64,000 bases of DNA from positions 2,232,001 through 2,296,000 of the forward strand of contig NZ_CP034463.1 in the NCBI RefSeq assembly GCF_003955715.1, read 5' to 3'. This stretch comes from Streptomyces aquilus (GTDB lineage: Bacteria; Actinomycetota; Actinomycetes; Streptomycetales; Streptomycetaceae). Both the position numbers and the translations under genes were made by a program. Of this stretch, positions 24,850 to 31,842 are shown in pieces (within the stretch, counting starts at the first letter, position 1; each line of letters opens with the position of its first letter). Under the pieces are notes generated by a model. The model saw nothing but the letters and a program-made list of their open reading frames with translations. It ran no database searches and had not been told where the DNA came from.

Positions 24850-25575
24850 TCAGACGGTCTTGGTGTCCGCCGTCGCGGCCTTCAGCAGCCGCAGCTTCGG
24901 CGCCGGGCCCGTCTTGCCGCCGCGGCTGTGCAGCGAGCGGGCCGCGAAGTCGCCGGCGAACTGGATCAGCGAGATGACGACCGCGAGGATCGCGACGGTG
25001 ATCCACATGAGCTGGGTCTCGAAGCGCTGGTAGCCGTAGCGGATGGCGATGTCTCCCAGGCCGCCGGCGCCGACGGTGCCGGCCATGGCGGAGTAGCCGA
25101 TCAGCGCCACGATCGTGGTCGTGGTGCTGGCGATCAGCGAGGGCAGCGACTCCGGTACGAGGACCTTGCGGACGATGGTCCAGGTGTTGCCGCCCATCGA
25201 CTGCACGGCCTCGACGAGACCGCCGTCCACTTCGCGGACAGCCGTCTCGACCAGACGCGCGAAGAACGGGATGGCGCCGATGGCGAGGGGCACGATCGCG
25301 GCCTCACGGCCGATGGTGGTGCCCGTGATGGAGCGGGTGAACCCCATCAGGGCGACCATCAGGATGATGAACGGCATCGAGCGGGCGACGTTCACGACCT
25401 GCCCGATGACCTTGTTGGCGACGACGTTCTGGAGGAGTCCGCCCCGGTCGGTGAGGACGAGGAGGACGCCGAGCGGGAGACCGCCGACGACGGCGATGAC
25501 GGTGGACCAGCCGACCATGTAGAGGGTGTCCCAACACGCCTGGGACAGCAGGGGCTGCATCTCGGACCAGGTCAC
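24850..25575 (-). CDS. metI: Methionine ABC transporter permease
   Basis: This 241-residue five-span permease is the channel of the MetNIQ importer. Family segments include YMVGWSTVIAVVGGLPLGVLL at the N-terminus, VARSMPFIILMVALMGFTR, and the coupling loop VEAVQSMGGNTWTIVRKVLVPESLPSL. The GTG start overlaps the metN stop by 4 bp (GTGA), so expression is coupled to the ATPase. The C-terminal 30 residues (RGGKTGPAPKLRLLKAATADTK) form a basic cytoplasmic tail longer than in E. coli MetI (217 residues). Confidence 0.94.
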   Translation of the reverse strand: MTWSEMQPLLSQACWDTLYMVGWSTVIAVVGGLPLGVLLVLTDRGGLLQNVVANKVIGQVVNVARSMPFIILMVALMGFTRSITGTTIGREAAIVPLAIGAIPFFARLVETAVREVDGGLVEAVQSMGGNTWTIVRKVLVPESLPSLIASTTTTIVALIGYSAMAGTVGAGGLGDIAIRYGYQRFETQLMWITVAILAVVISLIQFAGDFAARSLHSRGGKTGPAPKLRLLKAATADTKTV

Positions 25576-26603
25576 TTGGCACCTTCCTTCACCAGCAGGT
25601 CTTCACCGACGACGTCGATCTGGAGGCCCTGCTCGCGCAGGAAGCCGACCGGAACGACGTTGTCCTCGTAGCGGCCGGGGAGTTCGATGCGCATCCGGCC
25701 GACCTGGAGACCGCCGACGGTGTCGATGGCGGCGCCGAGGATGGAGATGTCGATGTTGTAGGTGCGCGACAGCTGGGAGATGACCGGCTGGGTCGCGGCC
25801 TCGCCGTGGAAGGTGACGTCGACGACGGTGCGGTCGGCGCCGGTGGCCTCGCCGCCGACCGGGAAGAGCGCGGTGGCGAGCTCGGAGCCGGGGGTCGCGA
25901 GCAGCTCGCTGACCGTCCCGGACTCGACGATGCGGCCGTTCTCCATGAGGGCGGCGGAGTCGCAGATCGACTTCACGACGTCCATCTCGTGCGTGATGAG
26001 CAGGACGGTCAGGCCCAGTTGCCGGTTCAGGTCGCGCAGCAACTGGAGGATGGAGCGGGTGGTCTCCGGGTCGAGGGCGCTGGTGGCCTCGTCGGAGAGC
26101 AGCACCTTGGGGTCGCCGGCCAGCGCGCGGGCGATGCCGACGCGCTGCTTCTGGCCGCCGGAGAGCTGGGCCGGGTAGGCCTTGGCCTTGTCGGCGAGCC
26201 CGACGAGGTCGAGGAGTTCGAGGGCCTTGCGCGAGCGCTCCTTCCCCGACTTGCCGAGGATCTCCAGCGGCAGCTCGACGTTGTCCTGGACGGTCCGGGA
26301 GGACAGCAGGTTGAAGTGCTGGAAGACCATGCCGATACGGCTGCGCGCCTCGCGGAGTTCCTTGCCGGCCCGCGGGCCGCGCCCGGCGAGGGCGGTGAGG
26401 TCCCGGCCGGCGACGGTGACCGTGCCGGCGGTGGGGCGCTCCAGCAGGTTGACGCAGCGGATGAGGGACGACTTGCCGGCGCCGGACTGGCCGATGACGC
26501 CGTACACCTCGCCTTCGCGGACGTGGAGATCGACGCCGTCGAGGGCGGTGACCTCGCGGCCGCGTGAGCGGTAGACCTTGGTCAGGCCCGATGTGGTGAT
26601 CAC
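25572..26603 (-). CDS. metN: Methionine ABC transporter ATPase with C-terminal NIL domain
   Basis: This 343-residue ATPase has exactly the length of E. coli MetN. Walker A is GQSGAGKSS at 38-46, the signature is LSGGQKQR near 147 and Walker B is VLLSDEATSALDP. Residues from about 265 form the ACT-like NIL domain (VISQLSRTYNIDISILGAAI) that binds methionine and shuts the transporter down when the internal pool is full. I chose the GTG at 26603, where homology begins; the frame stays open 111 bp upstream but that stretch lies in the leader region. It is the first structural gene of the operon behind a Met/Cys-rich leader peptide. Confidence 0.94.
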   Translation of the reverse strand: MITTSGLTKVYRSRGREVTALDGVDLHVREGEVYGVIGQSGAGKSSLIRCVNLLERPTAGTVTVAGRDLTALAGRGPRAGKELREARSRIGMVFQHFNLLSSRTVQDNVELPLEILGKSGKERSRKALELLDLVGLADKAKAYPAQLSGGQKQRVGIARALAGDPKVLLSDEATSALDPETTRSILQLLRDLNRQLGLTVLLITHEMDVVKSICDSAALMENGRIVESGTVSELLATPGSELATALFPVGGEATGADRTVVDVTFHGEAATQPVISQLSRTYNIDISILGAAIDTVGGLQVGRMRIELPGRYEDNVVPVGFLREQGLQIDVVGEDLLVKEGAK

Positions 26604-26766
26604 TGGGATTCCATCACTGTCGAGTTCGTACGCGGGCGTGGGTGTGCCCTGGTACGAGAGGAACGGGTGTGCGCGGGGCAGCACGGTCACGTACGGGGAA
26701 ACACGTACGGACATGCCACGGCTGCTCGCTTCGGGGCGCGAGACTCAGGGGTGGTGCGGGGGCCCT

Positions 26767-26853
26767 CTAGAAGGCGCACATTCGACACATACAGCGAGCA
26801 CCGGGCGTCATGGTCGCCTCGGTCGCAAAGGTGCGGCAGCTCGTCGTGGTCAT
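26767..26853 (-). CDS. Putative Met/Cys-rich leader peptide of the metNIQ operon (28 residues)
   Basis: This reading frame starts at ATG 26853 and ends at TAG 26767, encoding 28 residues that finish ARCMCRMCAF, so three Cys and two Met codons fall within the last eight positions. A promoter-like pair (TTGGTA, 16 bp, TTTACT) ends 6 nt before the ATG, and there is no Shine-Dalgarno, as expected for a leaderless message. The 160 nt between its stop and metN contain inverted repeats (CTCGC/GCGAG and CGTACG/CGTACG). The arrangement fits a ribosome-mediated attenuator or coupling device that senses charged tRNA-Met or tRNA-Cys, but this is inferred from sequence alone. Confidence 0.6.
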   Translation of the reverse strand: MTTTSCRTFATEATMTPGARCMCRMCAF

Positions 26854-26859
26854 GGAATC

Positions 26860-26887
26860 AGTAAAGCAGACGCATGGTCCTTACCAA
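26860..26887 (-). promoter_or_regulatory. Promoter of the metNIQ leader transcript
   Basis: On the leftward strand, TTGGTA (26887-26882) and TTTACT (26865-26860) are 16 bp apart. The -10 hexamer ends 6 nt before the leader-peptide ATG, placing the transcription start at or next to that ATG. The remaining space to the HAD gene is too short for another unit. Confidence 0.55.
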
Positions 26888-26924
26888 CCGCCGCTGTCCG
26901 CATGCTGGACAGCGGCGGACAGGG

Positions 26925-27575
26925 TCAGGCGCGGACGGAGATCTCCACTCCCCCGGCGGTGACCAGTGCGGACAAGGCCGACAGGTTCTCGACCACCAGG
27001 TCGGCGTCCAGCTCGTGGGCCTGGTGGGTTGTGGTCAACGCCACGGTGATCATCCCGGCGGCGCGGCCGGCCGCGAGGCCCGCCGGGGCGTCCTCGAAGA
27101 CGACGCAGTCGGCGGGGTCGACGCCGAGCTCGCGGGCGGCGAGGAGGTAGGGCTCGGGGTCGGGCTTGCCGCGGGTGATGTCGTCGGCGGAGACGAGGGT
27201 CTTGGGCAGGATGCCGACGGCGTCGAGGCGGGCCTCGGCGAGCCGCCGGGTGGCGGAGGTGACGACGGCCCACCGGTCGGCGGGCAGCGAGGCGAGGAAG
27301 TCCCGGGTGCCGGGCAGCAGCTGGACACCTCCGTTGGGTACGTCCTCCACCTCCAGCTTCTCGATCCGTGCGACGGCCTCGGGCACGATCTCGGCGGGTA
27401 GCAGGTCGGCGGCTATCTCGACGGCCGGCCGCCCGTGCAGCTCCACGCGCGCGAAGTCCTCGGCCGTGATGCCGTACTCCTCGGCCCACTGCCGCCAGCA
27501 TCGGTCCACGGACGCGAGGGAGGAGACGAGCGTGCCGTCGTTGTCGAAAAGCATGGCCTGTGCACGGATCTTCAT
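26925..27575 (-). CDS. HAD-IA family phosphatase / phosphoglucomutase-like hydrolase
   Basis: This 216-residue haloacid-dehalogenase-fold protein has motif I LFDNDGTLV (nucleophile Asp11, acid/base Asp13), motif II VVTSATRRLAEARL, the motif III Lys in TRGKPDPEPY, and motif IV VVFEDAPAGLAAGRAAG. Subclass IA cap helices lie between residues 20 and 85. Proteins of this group dephosphorylate sugar phosphates or similar small molecules; the closest by motif are 2-deoxyglucose-6-phosphatase and beta-phosphoglucomutase, but the substrate is not determined. The ATG at 27575 has GAGGGC close upstream. It is upstream of the met leader on the same strand. Confidence 0.88.
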   Translation of the reverse strand: MKIRAQAMLFDNDGTLVSSLASVDRCWRQWAEEYGITAEDFARVELHGRPAVEIAADLLPAEIVPEAVARIEKLEVEDVPNGGVQLLPGTRDFLASLPADRWAVVTSATRRLAEARLDAVGILPKTLVSADDITRGKPDPEPYLLAARELGVDPADCVVFEDAPAGLAAGRAAGMITVALTTTHQAHELDADLVVENLSALSALVTAGGVEISVRA

Positions 27576-27686
27576 GCCCTCGACCCTACGGGGTCGCGCC
27601 GCTTGCTCGAATCTCGCTGCACGCGGCCTCGGGGCGAGGCCGGGGCCGACCCCGGTCGGTCTTCCGCGCCGTAATAAGGTCGCTGC

Positions 27687-28046
27687 ATGCTTGATGCCCT
27701 GACGCTCGTGACCGGCGTCGCCGCGCTGCTGCTCGCCGCCTGGTGCGGCTGGGCCGCCTACCGTGACCAGCCGACGAAGGACTGGCATTTCATCGGGATG
27801 GGCGTGGTGTCGCTGCTGGCGATCGTCCAGCTGGTCGTGGGGATCGTGCAGCTGGCCCGGGGCGAGAAGCCGGAGCAGGGGACGACGATCTTCGTGGCGT
27901 ATCTGCTGGGTGCGTTCGCGTGTGTCCCGGCGGCGGGGCTGATGTCGCTGACCGAGCGCTCGAAGTGGGGCTCGGTGACGGCGGCCGCCGGCGGTGTGGT
28001 GCTGGCGGTGCTGGAGGTGCGGCTCTATGACATCTGGGGAGGCTGA
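27687..28046 (+). CDS. Hypothetical four-span membrane protein
   Basis: This 119-residue protein has four predicted membrane segments at about 3-22, 36-57, 68-88 and 95-112, with a conserved-looking WCGWAAYRDQPTKDW loop. I do not recognise the family, but the next gene (1 bp downstream) also encodes a four-span protein of similar length, so the two probably form a complex. The pair is divergent from the HAD gene with about 110 bp between starts. Confidence 0.78.
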   Translation: MLDALTLVTGVAALLLAAWCGWAAYRDQPTKDWHFIGMGVVSLLAIVQLVVGIVQLARGEKPEQGTTIFVAYLLGAFACVPAAGLMSLTERSKWGSVTAAAGGVVLAVLEVRLYDIWGG

Positions 28047-28047
28047 G

Positions 28048-28470
28048 GTGGCGGCGACGGAGGAGAAGCCGACGCGGCTGATCAGCGGGCCGGGGATGCT
28101 GCTGGTCTGGCTGTACGGGGTGATGGTGGTCGGCGCGGTGTCGCGCTCGGCGTACCAGATCGCCACCGAGTTCGACCGCGCGCCGCTCGCCTACTCGCTG
28201 TCCGCGGTGGCGGGGCTGGTCTACGGGTTCATCACGTACTCGCTGGTCCGGGGCGGCGAGACGGCCCGGAAGGCGGCGCAGGTGTGCTGCGCCGCCGAAC
28301 TCGCGGGTGTGCTGATCGTCGGTACCTGGACCCTGATCGAGCCGTCGGCCTTCCCGGACGCGACGGTGTGGTCGGACTACGGCATGGGCTACATCTTCAT
28401 TCCCGTGCTGCTGCCGCTGTCCGCGCTGTACTGGCTGCGGAAGGCCGGTACCGCCGGCGCTACGCGGTAG
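28048..28470 (+). CDS. Hypothetical four-span membrane protein, partner of the preceding gene
   Basis: This 140-residue protein starts at GTG 28048, set by GGGGAGG five bases upstream inside the end of the previous gene. Membrane segments lie at about 14-34, 48-68, 78-98 and 112-132. The N-terminus is short and charged (VAATEEKPTR). No known domain is recognised. Tight coupling to the previous gene argues for a two-subunit membrane complex. Its last 11 bp overlap the end of the convergent GNAT gene. Confidence 0.78.
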   Translation: MAATEEKPTRLISGPGMLLVWLYGVMVVGAVSRSAYQIATEFDRAPLAYSLSAVAGLVYGFITYSLVRGGETARKAAQVCCAAELAGVLIVGTWTLIEPSAFPDATVWSDYGMGYIFIPVLLPLSALYWLRKAGTAGATR

Positions 28471-28957
28471 CCGCGTACGTCCCGGCCGGCTTCTCCAGGA
28501 CGATCATCGGTACGCCGTCGTTGCCCTGGGACGTGCCCACCGCCTCGTAGCCGACCTTGCGGTACAGGCGGAGGTTGCCCTCGCTGCGGTGGCCGGTGAA
28601 GAGGCGGAAGCGGGTGGCGCCGCGCTCCTCGGCCAGGGCCGACTCCGCCGCCCTCAGCAGCCGGGCGCCGATGCCGTGGCCCTGGAGGCGGGGGTGCACG
28701 CAGAGCTTGCCGATGGCGGCCGAGCCGTCCTCGGTGACATGGCCGCGGACCGAGCCGACGACCTCCTCGCCGAGCCGGGCCACGAAGACGCAGTCCGAGA
28801 CGACCTCCTCACGGACCGAGTCCAGGCTCTGGACGAGCGGATCGATGCGGTAGTTGCCGTACAGCGCCGCCTCGCTCTGGAAGCACAGGTACTGCAACCT
28901 GAAGATCTGCTCCGCGTCCTGCACGGTCGCCGCAGAGATGGTCACGCTCATGCCCAT
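28460..28957 (-). CDS. GNAT N-acetyltransferase
   Basis: This 165-residue single-domain GNAT has motif A IGKLCVHPRLQGHGIGARLLRAAE with the canonical Q/RxxGxG loop, and motif B RFRLFTGHRSEGNLRLYRKVGY. The N-terminal strand is VTISAATVQDAEQIFRLQ. The ATG at 28957 has GGGAGG nine bases upstream; ATG 28951 is an alternative. The substrate is unknown. It ends inside the last codons of the convergent membrane-protein gene (11-bp overlap). Confidence 0.9.
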   Translation of the reverse strand: MGMSVTISAATVQDAEQIFRLQYLCFQSEAALYGNYRIDPLVQSLDSVREEVVSDCVFVARLGEEVVGSVRGHVTEDGSAAIGKLCVHPRLQGHGIGARLLRAAESALAEERGATRFRLFTGHRSEGNLRLYRKVGYEAVGTSQGNDGVPMIVLEKPAGTYAATA

Positions 28958-29002
28958 GTGCGCACGCCTCCCGCTCACCTGATCGCCTGTCGTCCCTCAC
29001 TC

Positions 29003-29533
29003 CTATCCCCGCGCTCCGCGGGCCGCAACCTCCGGCGTGAGCAAACGACGCAGACATCCCAGGCATCTGGAACGTTCCGGACCGAGACTGCCCTGTGAGA
29101 TACCCAACTCCCCCGCGATTTCCCGGTAGGTGAGGTCCTTCGGGGAGAGCAGCGCCTCCATCAGACGCGGGCACCGCCCGGGCAGTCGGCGCACCGCGTC
29201 CCGCAGCGCCCGGCGCCGCGCGGCGGCCAGGACATGGTCCTCGGGGGTGCCGCCCGCCTCGTCCGCGGGTTCCGTCTCATACGGCCGTTCGAGTCGGGTC
29301 GTACGACGGGAGCGGCGCGCCTCGGAGCGGACGGCCCGGCGGAGCCAGCCCGGCGGGTCCACGGGCGGGCCGTCGGTGTCGAGGCGCTCCAGGAGGCGGA
29401 GCCAGACCGCCTGTTCCAGGTCGCCGGGTTCGGCGCCGGAGGCGTGCGCCTCCGCGGAGGCCTCGGCGGTGAGCAGCGGACGGAGAGAGGTGAGCAGATC
29501 GTGCTGCGGGGCGGTGACCAGGTCGTACGTCAT
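29003..29533 (-). CDS. Sigma-70 family (ECF-like) RNA polymerase sigma factor
   Basis: This 176-residue protein has a region 2 with LEQAVWLRLLERL and PGWLRRAVRSEARRSRR, and a region 4 helix-turn-helix, LTYREIAGELGISQGSLGPERSRCLGCLRRLL. The SLGPERSRCL form of the recognition helix is typical of a Streptomyces sigma subgroup. There is no adjacent anti-sigma gene. I use ATG 29533; GTG 29542 is also possible, but a strong hairpin ends only a few bases upstream of both. Cysteines cluster at the end of region 4 (RCLGC). The regulon is unknown. Confidence 0.83.
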   Translation of the reverse strand: MTYDLVTAPQHDLLTSLRPLLTAEASAEAHASGAEPGDLEQAVWLRLLERLDTDGPPVDPPGWLRRAVRSEARRSRRTTRLERPYETEPADEAGGTPEDHVLAAARRRALRDAVRRLPGRCPRLMEALLSPKDLTYREIAGELGISQGSLGPERSRCLGCLRRLLTPEVAARGARG

Positions 29534-29546
29534 ATGACTCACGACG

Positions 29547-29579
29547 CGGCCGTCCGGGTGCGGGTTTCCCGGACGGCCG
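29547..29579 (-). terminator. Strong hairpin between the GDPD gene and the sigma factor gene
   Basis: CGGCCGTCCGGG (29547-29558) pairs perfectly with CCCGGACGGCCG (29568-29579) around a 9-nt loop. It lies 28 bp after the GDPD stop, so it probably terminates that gene, but it also lies only 5-14 bp upstream of the sigma-factor start codon. Confidence 0.82.
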
Positions 29580-29606
29580 GTTGTCACCCCGATCGGGGGC
29601 GGGCGC

Positions 29607-30797
29607 TCAGCTGTTGACGAAGTCCTCGCGGGCCAGCAGACCGGTGTCCGGGTTGTCGGTGAAGACACCGTCGATGCCGGTGGCGAAGTACGTCTTGTAG
29701 GCGCCGAAGACATCGCCGTACGCGTCGGCGTCGGTGCCCTTGCGGAAGCTCGTCGGCAGGAAGGGGTTCTCGTTGCGCATGGTGTAGGGGTGCAGGATCA
29801 GCCCCACCTTGTGCGCGTCGGCGACAAGAGTGGTCGGGGTGGTGAGGTCGCCGTTCGCGTCCTTCGGGATGACCAGGTCGAGGGTGGGGCCGATGCCCTG
29901 GGCGTACCCGGCGATCTCGCGGAGCCCGGCGGGGGTGATCAGGTCGGCGACGGTGCGCGGGTCGCCCGCCTCGACGAAGTCCCAGGGGCGGCTGGTCGCC
30001 GAGGAGAGCAGGACGACCAGCGGGTTGTCGACCAGACGGTTCAGGCGCTGGATGCTGCTGGGCTCGAAGGACTGGAGGATGACCGGGGCGTTGCGGCCGT
30101 CCTTGCCGTGCTTGCGCAGCAGCTTGGCGACCCGCTCCTCAAGGCCCAGGCCGAGCTTGCGGAAGTAGGTGGGGTGCTTGGTCTCCGGGTAGATCCACAC
30201 CTGTCGGCCGCGCTTGCGGGTCTGCTCGTCCTGCCACTTCAGGACCTCTTCGAACGTGGGGATCTCCCAGCGCCCGTTGTAGAGGGTGTTGTGCGGGCGG
30301 TTGGCCGGGATGCGCTCGATCGCGCGCAGGGTCTTCAGCTCGGCGAGCGTGAAGTCCTCGGTGAACCAGCCGGTGACGGAGACGCCGTCCAGCACCTTCG
30401 TCGTCCTGCGGTCGGCGAACTCCTTGTGGTCCGCGACGTCCGTCGTGCCGCCGATCTCCGGCTCATGACGGCAGACCAGGTGACCGTCCTTGGTGGGCAC
30501 CAGGTCGCCGGCCTCGACGACATGCGCGCCGAGGTCGAGGGCGAGCTGGTACGACCCGAACGTGTGCTCGGGCCGGTAGCCGCTGGCACCCCGGTGACCG
30601 ATGATCGTCGGCACGGGCAGGCTTCTCAGCCCGCCGCCGTGCCGTACCTCTGCGGTCCCGTCGGCCGCGGCGGCTCTCGCCGCACCGGACAGACCGAGGA
30701 CCGCTCCCCCGGCGCCGAGGACGGCCGCGCCGAGGAGCGCCCGCCGTCCGGTTACACCCGTCTGCCCGTCCACGGCCTGAGAATCCTGCGATCCCAT
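29607..30797 (-). CDS. Secreted glycerophosphodiester phosphodiesterase
   Basis: This 396-residue exported enzyme hydrolyses glycerophosphodiesters to glycerol-3-phosphate and an alcohol, probably to recycle phospholipid or teichoic acid fragments. A Tat-type signal is visible at residues 18-45 (GRRALLGAAVLGAGGAV). The GDPD domain starts at 64 with IIGHRGASGYRPEHT (His68, Arg69), then VVEAGDLVPTKDGHLVCRHEPE (Glu95, Asp98, His111) for metal and catalysis. The C-terminal FTDNPDTGLLARE is the usual family end. A near-perfect AAGGAGG precedes the ATG. In Streptomyces related genes are often in the phosphate-starvation regulon; I saw no clear PHO box in the 323 bp upstream. Confidence 0.92.
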   Translation of the reverse strand: MGSQDSQAVDGQTGVTGRRALLGAAVLGAGGAVLGLSGAARAAAADGTAEVRHGGGLRSLPVPTIIGHRGASGYRPEHTFGSYQLALDLGAHVVEAGDLVPTKDGHLVCRHEPEIGGTTDVADHKEFADRRTTKVLDGVSVTGWFTEDFTLAELKTLRAIERIPANRPHNTLYNGRWEIPTFEEVLKWQDEQTRKRGRQVWIYPETKHPTYFRKLGLGLEERVAKLLRKHGKDGRNAPVILQSFEPSSIQRLNRLVDNPLVVLLSSATSRPWDFVEAGDPRTVADLITPAGLREIAGYAQGIGPTLDLVIPKDANGDLTTPTTLVADAHKVGLILHPYTMRNENPFLPTSFRKGTDADAYGDVFGAYKTYFATGIDGVFTDNPDTGLLAREDFVNS

Positions 30798-31120
30798 GAG
30801 CGCCCTCCTTGCGTCGGCTCGTCAGTGCGGGCCGATCGTAGGTGCGTGTACATGACCGCGGGGAGACCTGCGGCGGAACACGCGGGTGACTCGGCATGTC
30901 GTGCGTGAGGCGCAAGTTGACAGCCCGTCAGGCCAGGGGCGCGATGTCGGTCACATCATGGCCGTCGGGTTACGGGCCGTCTTTCGCACGCCATCGCAGG
31001 TAAACCCGCGTCAACACTGCGTAAGACCTCGGTGAACCCGATGTGCAAGACCCCCCGGGCCGCGAGTATCGTCCTCACCTGCACAGACTTAGACCGATTC
31101 CCTTGACACCGGAGGGCCCG
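30798..31120. other. 323-bp divergent promoter region between the GDPD and acyltransferase genes
   Basis: No gene is seen. A rightward TTGACA is at 30917-30922 without a good -10 at standard spacing, and TATCGT at about 31064 could be a -10 for the acyltransferase. Confidence 0.35.
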
Positions 31121-31792
31121 TTGTCCCGCTTCGCGCTCATCAAGGCAGTGCTCGGACCGATCATGCGCCTGATGTTCCGCCCACAGGTGGAGGGCGCCGA
31201 GCACATCCCGGGGGACGGCCCGGTCATCCTGGCCGGCAACCACCTCACCTTCATCGACTCGATGATCCTCCCGCTCGTCTGCGACCGGCAGGTCTTCTTC
31301 ATCGGCAAGGACGAGTACGTCACCGGCAAGGGCCTCAAGGGCCGGCTCATGGCCTGGTTCTTCACCGGCGTCGGCATGATCCCGGTCGACCGGGACGGCG
31401 GCCGCGGCGGGGTCGCCGCGCTGATGACCGGGCGCCGGGTGCTGGAAGAGGGCAAGCTCTTCGGGATCTACCCCGAGGGCACCCGCTCCCCCGACGGGCG
31501 ACTGTACCGGGGGCGCACCGGCATCGCGCGGCTGACGCTGATGACGGGGGCGCCCGTGGTGCCCTTCGCCATGATCGGTACGGACCGGATTCAGCCGGGT
31601 GGGTCGGGGATGCCGCGGCCGGCGAAGGTGACGGTTCGGTTCGGTGAGGCCATGGAGTTCTCTCGGTACGAGGGGATGGACCGGGATCGGTATGTGCTGC
31701 GGGCCGTGACGGATTCCGTGATGGCTGAGGTCATGCGGTTGTCGGGGCAGGAGTACGTGGACATGTATGCGACGAAGGCGAAGGCCGCGTAG
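31121..31792 (+). CDS. 1-acylglycerol-3-phosphate O-acyltransferase family protein (PlsC-like)
   Basis: This 223-residue acyltransferase transfers a fatty acyl group to lysophosphatidic acid or a related acceptor at the inner membrane face. The catalytic motif is NHLTFID (His41, Asp46), and the acceptor-binding motif is YPEGTRS (118-123). The N-terminal helix (ALIKAVLGPIMRLMF) probably anchors it. I assign a TTG start at 31121 because GGAGGG lies four bases upstream and the family start is there; no ATG or GTG fits as well. It converges on the MFS gene and may serve phospholipid synthesis. Confidence 0.9.
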   Translation: MSRFALIKAVLGPIMRLMFRPQVEGAEHIPGDGPVILAGNHLTFIDSMILPLVCDRQVFFIGKDEYVTGKGLKGRLMAWFFTGVGMIPVDRDGGRGGVAALMTGRRVLEEGKLFGIYPEGTRSPDGRLYRGRTGIARLTLMTGAPVVPFAMIGTDRIQPGGSGMPRPAKVTVRFGEAMEFSRYEGMDRDRYVLRAVTDSVMAEVMRLSGQEYVDMYATKAKAA

Positions 31793-31815
31793 TTTGTCGG
31801 CTGCGGGTTGCCGGG

Positions 31816-31842
31816 GGCTGATCGCGCAGTTCCCCGCGCCCC
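31816..31842 (-). repeat. Dispersed repeat copy 1
   Basis: On the leftward strand this copy reads GGGGCGCGGGGAACTGCGCG followed by ATCAGCC and directly follows the TAG of the MFS gene. It matches the first 27 bp of the copies at 35047-35091 and 46349-46393 with few changes. Its tail continues with weaker similarity (CAACCCGCAGCCGAC). Confidence 0.8.

Noticed and set aside
26604..26766. SAM riboswitch upstream of metN
   Set aside because: I found no conserved SAM-binding core or matching paired elements; the leader peptide explains the region better. A covariance search would settle it.
30917..30922. TTGACA as a strong promoter for the acyltransferase gene
   Set aside because: No acceptable -10 sits 16-18 bp downstream.
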